A DNA stretch of 64,000 bases from Vreelandella salicampi (GCF_013415105.1 NZ_JACCDF010000014.1:1-64000); one strand, 5' to 3'; positions 16,914-26,550 are shown, numbered from the stretch's first letter. Notes: generated by a model from the letters alone, not told the origin. Numbers and translations are program-made.

Positions 16914-19276
16914 AAGTCGCCGTTCAATCATTATGCGAGTTTGCCGCCCGCGAAGGAGGCCTCGAACACCGCTACACCCCTTCGCCTACCTCGGCTGAGG
17001 GGATCAAAGGCCACAAAACGTTGCAATCTCGGCGGCCCCAAGGCTATCAGCCCGAATACTTGCTGGAAGGCGAGTGTTTAGAGATTCAACTGCGTGGCCG
17101 CGCCGATGGCTACCTGCCAGGACAACCAACGGCGTTACTGGAAGAAATAAAAACCCATCGCGGTGACCTTGCCCGTGTCGGCCCCGGACAACGGCGCCTA
17201 CATTGGGCTCAGCTTAAAGTGTACGGCGCCCTGCTCTGCCAGCGTGATGACCTTGCCAGCGTTACGCTTCGGTTGGTGTATTACGATATCGCCAAGGATC
17301 AGGAAAGCCCCTTCGAGGAAGTTTGGGAACGCGGGCAATTGCATGGATTTTTGACGGCACTGTGCCTTCGCTACCGCGACTGGCATCAACAGGAATCCGA
17401 GCATCGCCAGCTGCGTGATCAGGCGTTAATGACTCTGGCGTTCCCTTTTTCGGATTTTCGCCCCCATCAGCGCTCGCTCAGTGAAACCGTTTACAAAGGG
17501 ATTTGCACCGACCGTGCGTTGCTGCTTGAGGCCCCGACCGGGATCGGCAAAACCCTTGGCGTTACCTACCCGGCCCTGATGGCCATGCCGAGGCGCCAGC
17601 TCGACAAGCTGTTTTTGCTTACTGCGCGAACAACCGGGCGGCAACTGATTCTCGATAGCCTGCAAAAGCTTCGTCCACCCGCAGGCGAAGGTGAGACTTT
17701 GCCGCTCAGAGTGCTGGAACTGACGGCACGCAATAAGGCGTGTGAGCATCCGGATCGTGTCTGCCACGGCGATGACTGCCCCTTGGCTGAAGGGTTCTTT
17801 GACCGCTTGCCCGCCGCTCGACAAGCCGCTGCTGAGACCCGCTGGCTAGATCGTACGCGCCTGCGGGCATTGGCCTTAGATCATTCAATCTGCCCGTACT
17901 ACCTTGCCCAGGAGATGGCACGTTGGTCTGACGTGATCGTCGGTGACGTAAACCACTACTTTGATCAACAAGCCATTCTGTATGGACTCACCCGACAAAA
18001 CGACTGGCGCGTGGTGCCACTTATAGATGAGGGGCACAATCTGATTGACCGAGCCCGTGGCATGTACTCGGGCGAATTACGTCAGTGGCAGTTTCGTGAT
18101 GTCGCCCGCACGGCGCCCAAGGCCCTCAGCAATACCTTTCGCGCGGTCCAACGGGCATGGCGCCAACTGATTGATCACCACGTGGAGACGAGTACCCTGC
18201 CCAACCAACAGACGATAAAGCGGCACCTTCCGGCCGTCCCCACCGAACTTAACGGGGCGCTGCAGCGTCTGGTTGGCGACTTGACCGATTACATGACGGA
18301 GCATCCCGTCATCCCAGAACTGCAAGCATTGCTGTTCGATACCCTTCGTTTCATGAAGCTCATGGAGCTATTCGGTGATCATTCGCTATGTACCCTTGAT
18401 GTGAAACCGGCGGAAGGAAAGCGAAAATACCGGTCATTCGCAGCAAGCCTGTCGATACAGAACCTGATACCGGCGGATTTTCTAGCTGAGCGCTTTCAGG
18501 CGGCACAATCTAGCGTCCTCTTCTCGGCAACGCTAACCCCCGCCCGTTACTATCAGGATCTGCTCGGTTTGCCGACGATGACCTGCTGGGAGTCCATCCC
18601 CAGCCCGTTTACCGCCGCCCAACTTGACCCGCGGATCATCGACATCAGCACCCGTTTTAAGGATCGCCAGCGTTCGCTTCACCCGATCACCCAGCGGATA
18701 GCAAACCAATACAGCGCGGCACCGGGCAATTATCTGGTCTATCTCAGTAGCTTTGCTTATCTAGAGCAGCTGCTCGGTGAGCTAACCTCATACTGCCCAG
18801 ATATTCCGGTCATGGCCCAATCACCCAACATGACCGAACAGGCCCGGCTTGCATTTATTGAGCGATTTCGTACCGAGCGCGGCGTGGTCGGGTTTGCGGT
18901 GCTCGGTGGGGTTTTCTCAGAAGGGATCGATCTTCCCGGGGATGCATTAATCGGGGTGTTCATCGCCACACTGGGGCTTCCGCCCTACGACGACCTCCAC
19001 GAACAGCTAGCCAAAAGGCTTCAGGCTCGGTTTGGTCAAGGATACGCCTATACCTATCTTTATCCTGGTATTCGCAAGGTGATTCAGGCCGCTGGGCGTT
19101 TGATTCGCACACCCGAAGATACCGGGGTGGTTGAGCTGATGGATGACCGTTATAAAAGCCCGCAAGTACAACAGCTACTACCCCGGTGGTGGTTCGACGT
19201 CCCTGAGCCTACACAGAACATGGGACGGGCGTCGTCGGGTAATCCACCTCCCAACCATCGCGACCGGCTTGCTTGA
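16910..19276 (+). CDS. PD-(D/E)XK nuclease fused to an XPD/DinG-like Fe-S helicase
   Basis: 788 residues. An N-terminal RecB/Cas4-like nuclease core is visible (Asp66 in GRADGY, then Glu79-Ile-Lys81). The superfamily 2 helicase follows: Walker A APTGIGKT with Lys214, DEGH box at 373-376, motif III-like SATL, and motif VI QAAGRLIRTPED. Four cysteines (278, 285, 290, 328) sit as in the Fe-S cluster domain of XPD/Rad3/DinG proteins. It is translationally coupled to the FAN1-like gene by a GTGA overlap, so the two probably work together, the helicase unwinding 5'-3' while the nucleases trim. Its end overlaps a convergent gene by 68 bases. Confidence 0.92.
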   Translation: MKVAVQSLCEFAAREGGLEHRYTPSPTSAEGIKGHKTLQSRRPQGYQPEYLLEGECLEIQLRGRADGYLPGQPTALLEEIKTHRGDLARVGPGQRRLHWAQLKVYGALLCQRDDLASVTLRLVYYDIAKDQESPFEEVWERGQLHGFLTALCLRYRDWHQQESEHRQLRDQALMTLAFPFSDFRPHQRSLSETVYKGICTDRALLLEAPTGIGKTLGVTYPALMAMPRRQLDKLFLLTARTTGRQLILDSLQKLRPPAGEGETLPLRVLELTARNKACEHPDRVCHGDDCPLAEGFFDRLPAARQAAAETRWLDRTRLRALALDHSICPYYLAQEMARWSDVIVGDVNHYFDQQAILYGLTRQNDWRVVPLIDEGHNLIDRARGMYSGELRQWQFRDVARTAPKALSNTFRAVQRAWRQLIDHHVETSTLPNQQTIKRHLPAVPTELNGALQRLVGDLTDYMTEHPVIPELQALLFDTLRFMKLMELFGDHSLCTLDVKPAEGKRKYRSFAASLSIQNLIPADFLAERFQAAQSSVLFSATLTPARYYQDLLGLPTMTCWESIPSPFTAAQLDPRIIDISTRFKDRQRSLHPITQRIANQYSAAPGNYLVYLSSFAYLEQLLGELTSYCPDIPVMAQSPNMTEQARLAFIERFRTERGVVGFAVLGGVFSEGIDLPGDALIGVFIATLGLPPYDDLHEQLAKRLQARFGQGYAYTYLYPGIRKVIQAAGRLIRTPEDTGVVELMDDRYKSPQVQQLLPRWWFDVPEPTQNMGRASSGNPPPNHRDRLA

Positions 19277-20327
19277 CTCGATATAGCGCCGCATCGGCAG
19301 CGGCATAGGCTTGCTCCAACGCCATGTCTGACGGGCAAAACCACACGCCGCCTACGCTAAGCGTCACAATCGGCCCTATGGGTGAGGAAGGGTGATTGAA
19401 TGCCTGGCGGTGAACGGCGTCGACCAAGGCGACGCAACGTTGTCTTAGTACATCACGCGAGCGACAGCTCAGTAGCACCGCGAATTCATCACCCCCCATA
19501 CGGTAGAGTTTTGCTTCCCCCGCCATGGAGAGGTCAATCAAGCCCACCAACTGGCGCAGCAGTCGATCTCCTTCAGGATGCCCGAGACAGTCGTTATAGG
19601 GCTTAAAATGATCGATGTCGATCAACAGCAACCCCATGGTTTCATCAGGCTGCTCGGCGATATGTTGGTGCAGGGCATTGCGGTTGCCAACCCCAGTAAG
19701 CGGATCTTGCAGCGCCTTCGTCATCCAACGCAAGCTTTCCCGTGAGGCCTTTTCAGTGGCACGCCGTTGCTTTTCGTGGAACCACCAGAAAAGCAGCCCC
19801 AGTAGGTAGACAATTAGAGTGCCGAAAAAAAGCAGCGCCTGGTGATCGCGCGCCTTGTCGACGAACCCGTTGACCGTCTGGCTGCGTTGCACCCGCTGAC
19901 CGATCTCAATATCGGTTAAGCACTCAAGGACGGGGAGAAGAGAACGCGTTACCCGCTCTATTTCGGCAGAAGGCGCCCGCATGAGCTGTCTTTGCAAGCT
20001 ATCAAGCACTGCCAGGGAGGACTCAGTGCACGCATAGCGTTCACGATAGATGTTGATGTCCAGAAAACCATAGGCGACTTCCAATGACAATGAAGCCGCC
20101 TCAGGAGAGGGCGACTCCTTCAGCAATTCTTCCAGCGTGTCGTGTAAGAAAACGCGTGAGCGAGTCGCCAATTGGTGTCCGGTCACATTATCGTGCTGAC
20201 TGAAGTAACGGTCGACCTGCGGTGTCAATAGGCGCATATCGTAGATAACCAACAACACCACGGTGGAGAAGCTGGCGAGGCTCAGCCATAACCAGCCACT
20301 GCGCTTTTCCCACAGTCGATGAATCAC
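19209..20327 (-). CDS. Membrane diguanylate cyclase (GGDEF)
   Basis: 372 residues: a TM helix near residue 10-30, a periplasmic helical region of about 140 residues, a second TM (LLFFGTLIVYLLGLLFWWF), and a GGDEF domain with an intact MGGDEF signature. It should make c-di-GMP from GTP in response to a periplasmic signal. The GTG at 20327 is chosen because it overlaps the upstream stop (GTGA) and has GAGGGGG before it. Tight coupling to a periplasmic molybdopterin-fold protein suggests that protein is its sensory partner. The 3' end overlaps the convergent helicase gene by 68 bases. Confidence 0.9.
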   Translation of the reverse strand: MIHRLWEKRSGWLWLSLASFSTVVLLVIYDMRLLTPQVDRYFSQHDNVTGHQLATRSRVFLHDTLEELLKESPSPEAASLSLEVAYGFLDINIYRERYACTESSLAVLDSLQRQLMRAPSAEIERVTRSLLPVLECLTDIEIGQRVQRSQTVNGFVDKARDHQALLFFGTLIVYLLGLLFWWFHEKQRRATEKASRESLRWMTKALQDPLTGVGNRNALHQHIAEQPDETMGLLLIDIDHFKPYNDCLGHPEGDRLLRQLVGLIDLSMAGEAKLYRMGGDEFAVLLSCRSRDVLRQRCVALVDAVHRQAFNHPSSPIGPIVTLSVGGVWFCPSDMALEQAYAAADAALYRVKQAGRDGWEVDYPTTPVPCSV

Positions 20328-20812
20328 GGCGCCCCCTCGATATGCGTGATCATCCAAATCCAGTTATTAAACAAACGCAGGTTCTCAGTATCACGCTCCC
20401 CGTAGTCGCGCTCCACCAAACGCAGCGGCCCCTTGTCACGCAACCCGATTTCCTCACCATCATGATGCGTTACCAGAATCCAGTTCTCCCCAGGAAGCTT
20501 GTCGAATTCGACCTTGAAACCGTCCATAGCCGTGAGTGTCAGCGCTTCGACCTCGTTGTCGAAGGTGCCTCGCGCCCAGTCGTCTAGCTCAAAACCGCGG
20601 ATATCGACTTCACGGCCAAGATAGGGATCGTAAAAGCGAAAGGTGACGTCGGCTTGTTCGCGCAACTCATCCATCAACATTGTCGTGGTTTTTCCGCCCT
20701 GTTCGATCTCGATACTCTCAGGCCAGCTCTGGCCTTGTGCCTGACTAATAGCCAGCAAGAACCATACACATACTCCCACTCTCGCTGACATTGCTTGCCA
20801 TCTTGTTTCCAT
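20324..20812 (-). CDS. Periplasmic molybdopterin-binding-fold protein (truncated oxidoreductase domain)
   Basis: 162 residues with a signal peptide (VCVWFLLAISQAQG). The body resembles the C-terminal part of the oxidoreductase molybdopterin-binding domain: MLMDELREQADVTFRFYDPYLG, ENWILVTHHDGEEIGLRDKGPL, and NNWIWMITHIE. At this length, without a visible cysteine ligand for molybdenum, cofactor binding is doubtful; it may be a derived ligand sensor. It is coupled by a GTGA overlap to the diguanylate cyclase that follows. The upstream GGGAGGGAGGG purine run is the ribosome site. Confidence 0.75.
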   Translation of the reverse strand: METRWQAMSARVGVCVWFLLAISQAQGQSWPESIEIEQGGKTTTMLMDELREQADVTFRFYDPYLGREVDIRGFELDDWARGTFDNEVEALTLTAMDGFKVEFDKLPGENWILVTHHDGEEIGLRDKGPLRLVERDYGERDTENLRLFNNWIWMITHIEGAP

Positions 20813-20886
20813 GTCCCTCCCTCCCCCTTTTTCCTAAGCCACGCCTTCAGTCGTGGAATTCAGCCACGCTGTGCAATTTTTTTAAC

Positions 20887-21696
20887 TTAAGCCTCGATCA
20901 TGAAGTCTTGAATGGCCGCGTAGACCTCTCTCGGGTGTGACATGTGCAGGCAGTGGCCGACAGCCTCAATGACGCGGAGCGTGCTTTGCGGCATGGTTTC
21001 GTGCATGTATTCCCCTACATGCTCGGGGGCCAAGGCATCGAAACGACTCTGGATGATGAGGCTCTGATGCCTGTTCAAGGGCAGCAGATTGCGGCAGTCG
21101 GCAAAAAAAGTAGCCTCAGCAAAGGCCTTGGCGGCCTTGGGGTCGATGGCGCAGAAGCTTGTCGAAAGTTCTTGGGATAAGGTGGAATTAATGTCCTCAC
21201 CTGCCACCATGGGGGCTAACTTATTGGCAAACCCCATATAACTCATATCCATGAGATCGATGAGATCCTGAATGTCTTCTTGATCAAAGCCGCCGAAGTA
21301 GTCCGGCGGGCTATTCAAAAAGCGCGGTGTAGGGCAGATAAAAATCAGGCGGTCGAACAGATCAGGTCTTGCCTGGCTTGCTATCAGGCTGATGTTGCTG
21401 CTCACCGAGTGCCCCACCATGTTGATGTTCTTAAGCTCTAGAGCATCGATGATCTCAATGACATCCTGAGCATAGCCATCGACGCTGGCATAGCGATCTG
21501 CATCGAAGGCCGTGATATCGGAGCCACCCGAACCCACATAGTCAAACAGCAACAAACGGTAGTCACTGGCAAGCCTAGGCGCAAGAAAGCGCCACATTTG
21601 CTGGTCGCAGCCGAAGCCGTGCGCCAGCATGAGTGTCTTCGAGCCCTCGCCAATAATCGTTACATTGTTGCGCTTGATGATCTCACTTGCGTTCAT
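20887..21696 (-). CDS. RsbQ-like alpha/beta hydrolase
   Basis: 269 residues with the alpha/beta hydrolase core: oxyanion region LAHGFGCDQQMW, nucleophile elbow GHSVSS, acid in QSRFDALAP and catalytic His in EAVGHCLHMSHP. HGFGCDQQMWR and the DYVGSGGSD segment match the RsbQ group, whose members make or deliver a small ligand for a partner PAS sensor and are often encoded beside signalling genes. The start at 21696 has AAGGAG. It lies upstream of, and on the same strand as, the molybdopterin-fold and GGDEF genes; a 70-base gap leaves room for a separate promoter. Confidence 0.88.
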   Translation of the reverse strand: MNASEIIKRNNVTIIGEGSKTLMLAHGFGCDQQMWRFLAPRLASDYRLLLFDYVGSGGSDITAFDADRYASVDGYAQDVIEIIDALELKNINMVGHSVSSNISLIASQARPDLFDRLIFICPTPRFLNSPPDYFGGFDQEDIQDLIDLMDMSYMGFANKLAPMVAGEDINSTLSQELSTSFCAIDPKAAKAFAEATFFADCRNLLPLNRHQSLIIQSRFDALAPEHVGEYMHETMPQSTLRVIEAVGHCLHMSHPREVYAAIQDFMIEA

Positions 21697-21894
21697 CTGG
21701 CTCTCCTTGTCACACTTCCTGCTTTCACGCAAAGGCCGGACGAAGAAAAAAACGCGATAGTAGGCTACGCTGCTAGTCAATTGCCTTTGCGACGTCGCTT
21801 GTCTTTACAATGGCGCCTCTGTCGCAGCATGATAAATATCAGCATCAATACACTAAACTTAGCAGTACTAAACCCCAATTGACCAGGAGCTTTT

Positions 21895-22320
21895 ATGACG
21901 ATTACCAATTCGGCAACTGCCCAATGGAAAGGCGGCCTAAAAGATGGTGGCGGCAGCTTATCTACCGCCAGTGGTACCCTAAATGATGTCGCCTACGATT
22001 TTCGTAAGCGCTTTGAAGGTGCTCAAGGCACCAATCCAGAGGAGTTAATCGGGGCCGCTCACGCAGGCTGCTTCTCCATGGCGTTTTCGTCGGAGTTAGA
22101 AAAAGCCGGCCATAAGGCGAGCAGCATCGACACCGAAGCTACCGTAACGCTGGACCCGGAGACGCTCTCCGTGACCGCAGTGCATCTGATCACCCGCGGC
22201 AACGTGCCAGGTGCCGATAACGCCGCATTCGAAAAAGCGGCCAATGATGCCAAGCAAAATTGCCCGATCTCAAAACTCTTGAATGCCGAGATCACGCTGG
22301 AAGCCGTTCTAGAAAACTGA
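21895..22320 (+). CDS. osmC: OsmC-family peroxiredoxin
   Basis: 141 residues with the two redox cysteines of OsmC (HAGCFSMAF near residue 60, QNCPISKLL near 124) and the N-terminal pattern SATAQWKGGLKDG. OsmC reduces organic hydroperoxides and is induced by osmotic and stationary-phase stress in many bacteria. An AGGAG site lies ahead of the ATG. A compact terminator follows at 22348-22370. Stands alone, divergent from the hydrolase gene. Confidence 0.93.
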   Translation: MTITNSATAQWKGGLKDGGGSLSTASGTLNDVAYDFRKRFEGAQGTNPEELIGAAHAGCFSMAFSSELEKAGHKASSIDTEATVTLDPETLSVTAVHLITRGNVPGADNAAFEKAANDAKQNCPISKLLNAEITLEAVLEN

Positions 22321-22347
22321 TCGCAACCGTAACGTGAACGTTACTTT

Positions 22348-22370
22348 AGGCCGCCTTCGGGCGGCCTTTT
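22348..22370. terminator. Rho-independent terminator between osmC and the polymer operon
   Basis: GGCCGCC-TTCG-GGCGGCC, a 7-base stem with a stable TTCG loop and a T run on the plus strand. It lies between the convergent ends of osmC and the ligase gene and may serve both, though the minus strand has fewer T's. Confidence 0.88.
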
Positions 22371-22374
22371 GCTT

Positions 22375-25300
22375 TCACCGCCTAACCAACCAGCCGCCCT
22401 TCTGGCGTTTGGTCAGGTACTGAAGCTCCTCGGCGGCGCGGGCGGTGCTGATGCGCTTTGACACCATGTCGCGATAGATTTGATCGGCCTTACGCCGGCG
22501 GCGCACGGCGTCACCCACGTCGAGAAACTTCTCCACCCAGCTTACGAGCGTCATCCAGAACCCGCCCGAGGATTCGCTGAGTGACGGGCCCTCTTCCTCT
22601 TCCTCGGGCCTGTTTTTGTCCTCGAGATTGGCGGCGATCAAGCGCAACTCCGCCTGGAAGCTCTCGCTCTGGGCCACCGGCAGCTCCCGCGCACGGCTCA
22701 GCAGCTCCTGCATGTACTCCGCCGAGAGCAGCCCGTACTCCTGGAAACTCGCCAAGAACTGCAAGCCCCGGGTGGCCTCGCCGCGATTGCCGTTCAGGAT
22801 CATCTCGCCGGCGGCGTGAATTTTGTCCCAGGCCTGCCAACGGTAGACCCAATCAAGCCCCGGGCCCTTGATGTTCTGCATGCCGAGGATGCGGTTGGTG
22901 TAGCCGGGCGGGGTTTGATCGCAAATCAGGTTGACCAGCTGCTCACCAGTGACGAAGGGTGAGCGCACGATCTCGATACGCGAGCGGAACCAAGTCCAGA
23001 GCAACTCGCGCGCCTGCTCATCGAGTGAATCGGACGGTGTTGGGTGCTTGGCTATACGACCATCGAGTTCACAAAATGCCTGCCACTCCCGATAGTAAGC
23101 CTGATGCTGGGCAAGCATCGTCTCGAGATGGCGGGAAAGCGATGCCTTCCCCGGGTTGCCTTCTTGGGTGAGCGTTTTTAGATACTCTCTGGGGTCGGCG
23201 AGGTGTTTCAACAGCGCCTGGGGGTCATGTTCGACTCCCAGCCCCTCGAGCATGGCCGCAAGCCTGCCGAGCACCGCCTCTTCGGTAACACAAATTCGCA
23301 TCTGGCGGGCCAGGCGATGCCACTCCACCGAGGGGTCGGGGTTCTCCTGGGAGCGCGGCCAGAGCGTGGTTTCTTCGCGGCGCACCGCCCAGGACTCCTC
23401 GATATAGCCCATCAGGCCCTCGAGGTTGGTGCCGATGAGAAAGTGACGATCGGCGCTGATGTCGTTGACCAAGATGTCGGCGAATACCCTTGAACGCGCC
23501 ACCCGATCAGCACGGTTATTGATCACCGTCGAGATCCAGACGCCGGGTTCGGCTTCCGGGTCCTGCTTGTCGAAGCCCAGCCGGTTCCAGTTGCCCAGCG
23601 CCCCCAGGCGCTCGTTGGCGGACATGCCGTTGGTGAACTGCAGCCAGCGTCCTCGTGCATGGGCCAGCGGATAGACCTTGAGCACGCCGAGATCAAGAAC
23701 CACGTGATCGGCCATGGCCTTGAGCGCGAACAGATGGGGAATATCGAACTCGTCGGCCATGCGCAGCACCAGGGCGATATTGGTGGGGTGCTCTTCATAA
23801 GGAAAGCGCGACAGCGTATCGCCGGGCAGCAGTTCTGACTCAATCCAACTGACGCTATGGCACTCGGTGCCGAGTTTTTGCGAGGCCTGCTGCAGGATCG
23901 GCAGCATTTCCGCTTCGCTAGTGATCAGCGTCGAGTTCTTGGGGATGAACTCGGTCATCACAATGGGGATATTGATGCCCGCGGGGCCCTGGATATCCTC
24001 ATGGTCGGGGTAGGTATTGGTGATGGTGGAGATGTCGTCGCGCATCCACTGCTTCTGGAGGATACGCACGTAGGAGGGCGTGAGCCCCATGCACTCCCAG
24101 AGAAACACATCCGCGTCGAGCTTTTTGGACAGCTTCACCAGATCCGCCTGCTCCCAGATCGTGGCCTTATCGTAGGGCCGAAACAGGAACATCTCCTGGA
24201 GATCGCGGTGGCTGTAGCCGTGCAAAAACATCGCCTCACAGCCGGTGGTCTTCGAAATCACATGAAAGCCCATGCCATTAAAAAGTGCGGCCTTGAGACG
24301 TTCGGTGCCCGACTTGCCCCGGGTGCCCCAGCCACCGATCACAAGCGGCAGCTTGTTGCGAGCACGACGGGTGGTCAGGTTGACATAGACATGCCGCCCG
24401 ACGAACAGCGCCAGCATACCGGCCAGAAAGAAGCTCAGCTGGCGCAGCGTGTTCTGATAAACCGACACAAAGTAGCCAGTGTAATCCTGCCACCAACCCA
24501 CCAGCAATGGCGGAAAGGCAAGTGCGGGAAAGAAGCGCCGCACCGCCGGATCTTCGGGTAGCGGCTTGGCATCGGGATCGGTATGGGTGCGAAAGCCGAC
24601 CGTGAAGCCCAGCGACTGAAGTGCGGTCATGTAGCCATTCGCTGCCCCACCGCTGTCGGCCTCCCAGTTGCGTAGCCTGGCGTAATGGGCAAAGCGGAAG
24701 GTGAGCTTGAGTCGCGCGCGCAGCCGGGCGACAAGCCCGCCAGGCGGGGTAATTTCGGTAACGCCTTCGCTGGTGTAGAGCTTCATCGGCCGGGTCGGCC
24801 AGGATTGGTCGAGGCTGGAGATTACCTGATCCACCAGCGGCAGGTAGGGCCGCCAGCCATCCTCGTCGCTCATGTGCAGGGGTTCACCAGGCACCTTGGT
24901 GGGGCTGAGCTCCGACATCCGTGCCGAGGGGACCTGAAAGAGGCCGTAGTAGACCCGCCCGATGGTGTGATGGCCCGCCTGGCGTTTGTCCGGCGAAGAG
25001 TGCATCAGCTCGTACCAGGCCCGCCAGAGCCGAAAGCGAAAGCGCTCCCAGCGCCGAAACGCAAGCTTTCCTGATGCGCGACTGGCATCCAGGCCAAAAT
25101 CATCCTGAGTGAGCGCGCTGAGTACGCGACCCAAGCGATCATCGTCCGCCTGCTCAGACACCTTAAGACGCAGCTGCTTGCGTACCGGCGACTTTTTGAG
25201 CCGAGTGCGAAGCTGCTCGTGCAAATCACGCGCCTCGGGGTCCGCCATGCACCACAGCGTTTCCCGCGCCTGGGCCGCCCAGCGCCTTACGCGTAGATCG

Positions 25301-26550
25301 TCTGCCTGAGTATGCAGTCTGGTGAGAAGCGTAAAACCGGTTTCCGCCCACCTTTCAAGCGCTGCTTCCTCTTCCTTCTCGAGCAAGACGGCGGCGATGG
25401 CCGGCATGAGGTGGCAATAGAGCCGCAGAGTGATGGGCAGATGTTCATGGCGAGCGCCGCGCTCGGCAAGCTCGCGGCTGAAATCAACAAAAGAAGCGTC
25501 GCTCTCGACCAGCCGAATCAAGGCGTGGATGGCATAACCGCGCACTTCTCTAGCGCTGTCCTCCAGGGCAAGCGTCGACAGGTGCTGCTCGAGCGACGTC
25601 GGGCGCCGCTTGATCAGAAGGTCTATCAGCGCCTGGCGCACCGTAGGGCTCGGGTCATTCATGGCCGTTTCGAGCAGGGTCTCGAATCTCGCGTCATCGC
25701 TGTGATCACCCAGCACCTGCACCGCATGCTGGCGCACGAAGAAGTCGTCGCCCTCGACAACGCGAGTCAGGCGGCGCGCGATGATATCCACCACCGCGGG
25801 ATAACCCATCACGCTCAGAAGCGACAACGCCTCGGTCTGGAGCCATACCGGCTGGCGGGGATCCATGGCCAGGCGGTAGCTATAGGTCAGGGTACTATCG
25901 CCCAGATAGCGTCCCCGACCTTCCGGCGGTAGGTCACGGGCAACGCGCGCCAGGCCATGAAAAGCGGCGAGGCGAACGCGCAGATCCCCCTCGTAAGCAA
26001 GCAGCTCACCGATCCCGCCCTCAAGATCAAGCTTTCGCCAGCGCTGAATGCCCTCTTCCGGCGTCACGCTCTCCGCGCCCATGTAGCGTGCGCCCAGCAC
26101 CCCCAGCCGCTCCAGGCTGAAGCTTAGGTGGCGTTCGCAATCGGCGAACTGCTTCTGGTAGCGTTCGCTGACCGCATCGGGTCCGAACCAGCGCCCGAAG
26201 GCTTGGCGATCTCCCATGAGCTGGCGCCGCCCCGCGCCCAGGGTGCGGGCATAATCGAGTACGTGTCCGCGAATCTCATCTTCCGAGCGGGCGCTGGCGA
26301 GGCGCGCCGTGAACTCATGGTGGTTGGCATGCAGCCTAGCGATGTCACGGCGCTGCACCTCGATCCAGTCCAGCAGCGTATCAAGCAGCACCCGGTAGCG
26401 GGCATCCGCGTCATCCTTCGGCAGGCGACGCCCGCTCTTATGCAAAAAGGCCAGGATGGCGGCAATCTGGCGCCGGCTCACCCGCTGCCAAGGCGCGGAG
26501 AGACCTTCGGTCAACACATCTTCAAGTGGCACATTGGCGTTACGCTTCAT
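22375..26550 (-). CDS. HEAT-repeat protein fused to PgsB/CapB-like poly-gamma-glutamate ligase
   Basis: 1391 residues. The N-terminal ~550 are helical with HEAT-like repeats at about 190-350 (e.g. DFFVRQHAVQVLGDHSDDA, PSPTVRQALIDLLIK). A TM helix at about 694-716 (LSFFLAGMLALFVGRHVYV) is followed by a Mur-ligase-like Walker A, GGWGTRGKSGTERL, Lys746, then TTGCEAMF, FLWECMGLTP and TNTYPDHEDIQGP near 850. TM plus GTRGKS plus ECM plus DHEDIQG is the order in PgsB/CapB, which makes gamma-amide bonds using ATP. About 300 further helical residues follow the ligase core. PgsB itself is about 390 residues. Last gene of the operon, coupled by ATGA to the barrel gene. Confidence 0.85.
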   Translation of the reverse strand: MKRNANVPLEDVLTEGLSAPWQRVSRRQIAAILAFLHKSGRRLPKDDADARYRVLLDTLLDWIEVQRRDIARLHANHHEFTARLASARSEDEIRGHVLDYARTLGAGRRQLMGDRQAFGRWFGPDAVSERYQKQFADCERHLSFSLERLGVLGARYMGAESVTPEEGIQRWRKLDLEGGIGELLAYEGDLRVRLAAFHGLARVARDLPPEGRGRYLGDSTLTYSYRLAMDPRQPVWLQTEALSLLSVMGYPAVVDIIARRLTRVVEGDDFFVRQHAVQVLGDHSDDARFETLLETAMNDPSPTVRQALIDLLIKRRPTSLEQHLSTLALEDSAREVRGYAIHALIRLVESDASFVDFSRELAERGARHEHLPITLRLYCHLMPAIAAVLLEKEEEAALERWAETGFTLLTRLHTQADDLRVRRWAAQARETLWCMADPEARDLHEQLRTRLKKSPVRKQLRLKVSEQADDDRLGRVLSALTQDDFGLDASRASGKLAFRRWERFRFRLWRAWYELMHSSPDKRQAGHHTIGRVYYGLFQVPSARMSELSPTKVPGEPLHMSDEDGWRPYLPLVDQVISSLDQSWPTRPMKLYTSEGVTEITPPGGLVARLRARLKLTFRFAHYARLRNWEADSGGAANGYMTALQSLGFTVGFRTHTDPDAKPLPEDPAVRRFFPALAFPPLLVGWWQDYTGYFVSVYQNTLRQLSFFLAGMLALFVGRHVYVNLTTRRARNKLPLVIGGWGTRGKSGTERLKAALFNGMGFHVISKTTGCEAMFLHGYSHRDLQEMFLFRPYDKATIWEQADLVKLSKKLDADVFLWECMGLTPSYVRILQKQWMRDDISTITNTYPDHEDIQGPAGINIPIVMTEFIPKNSTLITSEAEMLPILQQASQKLGTECHSVSWIESELLPGDTLSRFPYEEHPTNIALVLRMADEFDIPHLFALKAMADHVVLDLGVLKVYPLAHARGRWLQFTNGMSANERLGALGNWNRLGFDKQDPEAEPGVWISTVINNRADRVARSRVFADILVNDISADRHFLIGTNLEGLMGYIEESWAVRREETTLWPRSQENPDPSVEWHRLARQMRICVTEEAVLGRLAAMLEGLGVEHDPQALLKHLADPREYLKTLTQEGNPGKASLSRHLETMLAQHQAYYREWQAFCELDGRIAKHPTPSDSLDEQARELLWTWFRSRIEIVRSPFVTGEQLVNLICDQTPPGYTNRILGMQNIKGPGLDWVYRWQAWDKIHAAGEMILNGNRGEATRGLQFLASFQEYGLLSAEYMQELLSRARELPVAQSESFQAELRLIAANLEDKNRPEEEEEGPSLSESSGGFWMTLVSWVEKFLDVGDAVRRRRKADQIYRDMVSKRISTARAAEELQYLTKRQKGGWLVRR

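Noticed and set aside
20839..20856. CCACG...CGTGG stem downstream of the hydrolase gene
   Set aside because: Five-base stem with a large loop and no T run on the right side.
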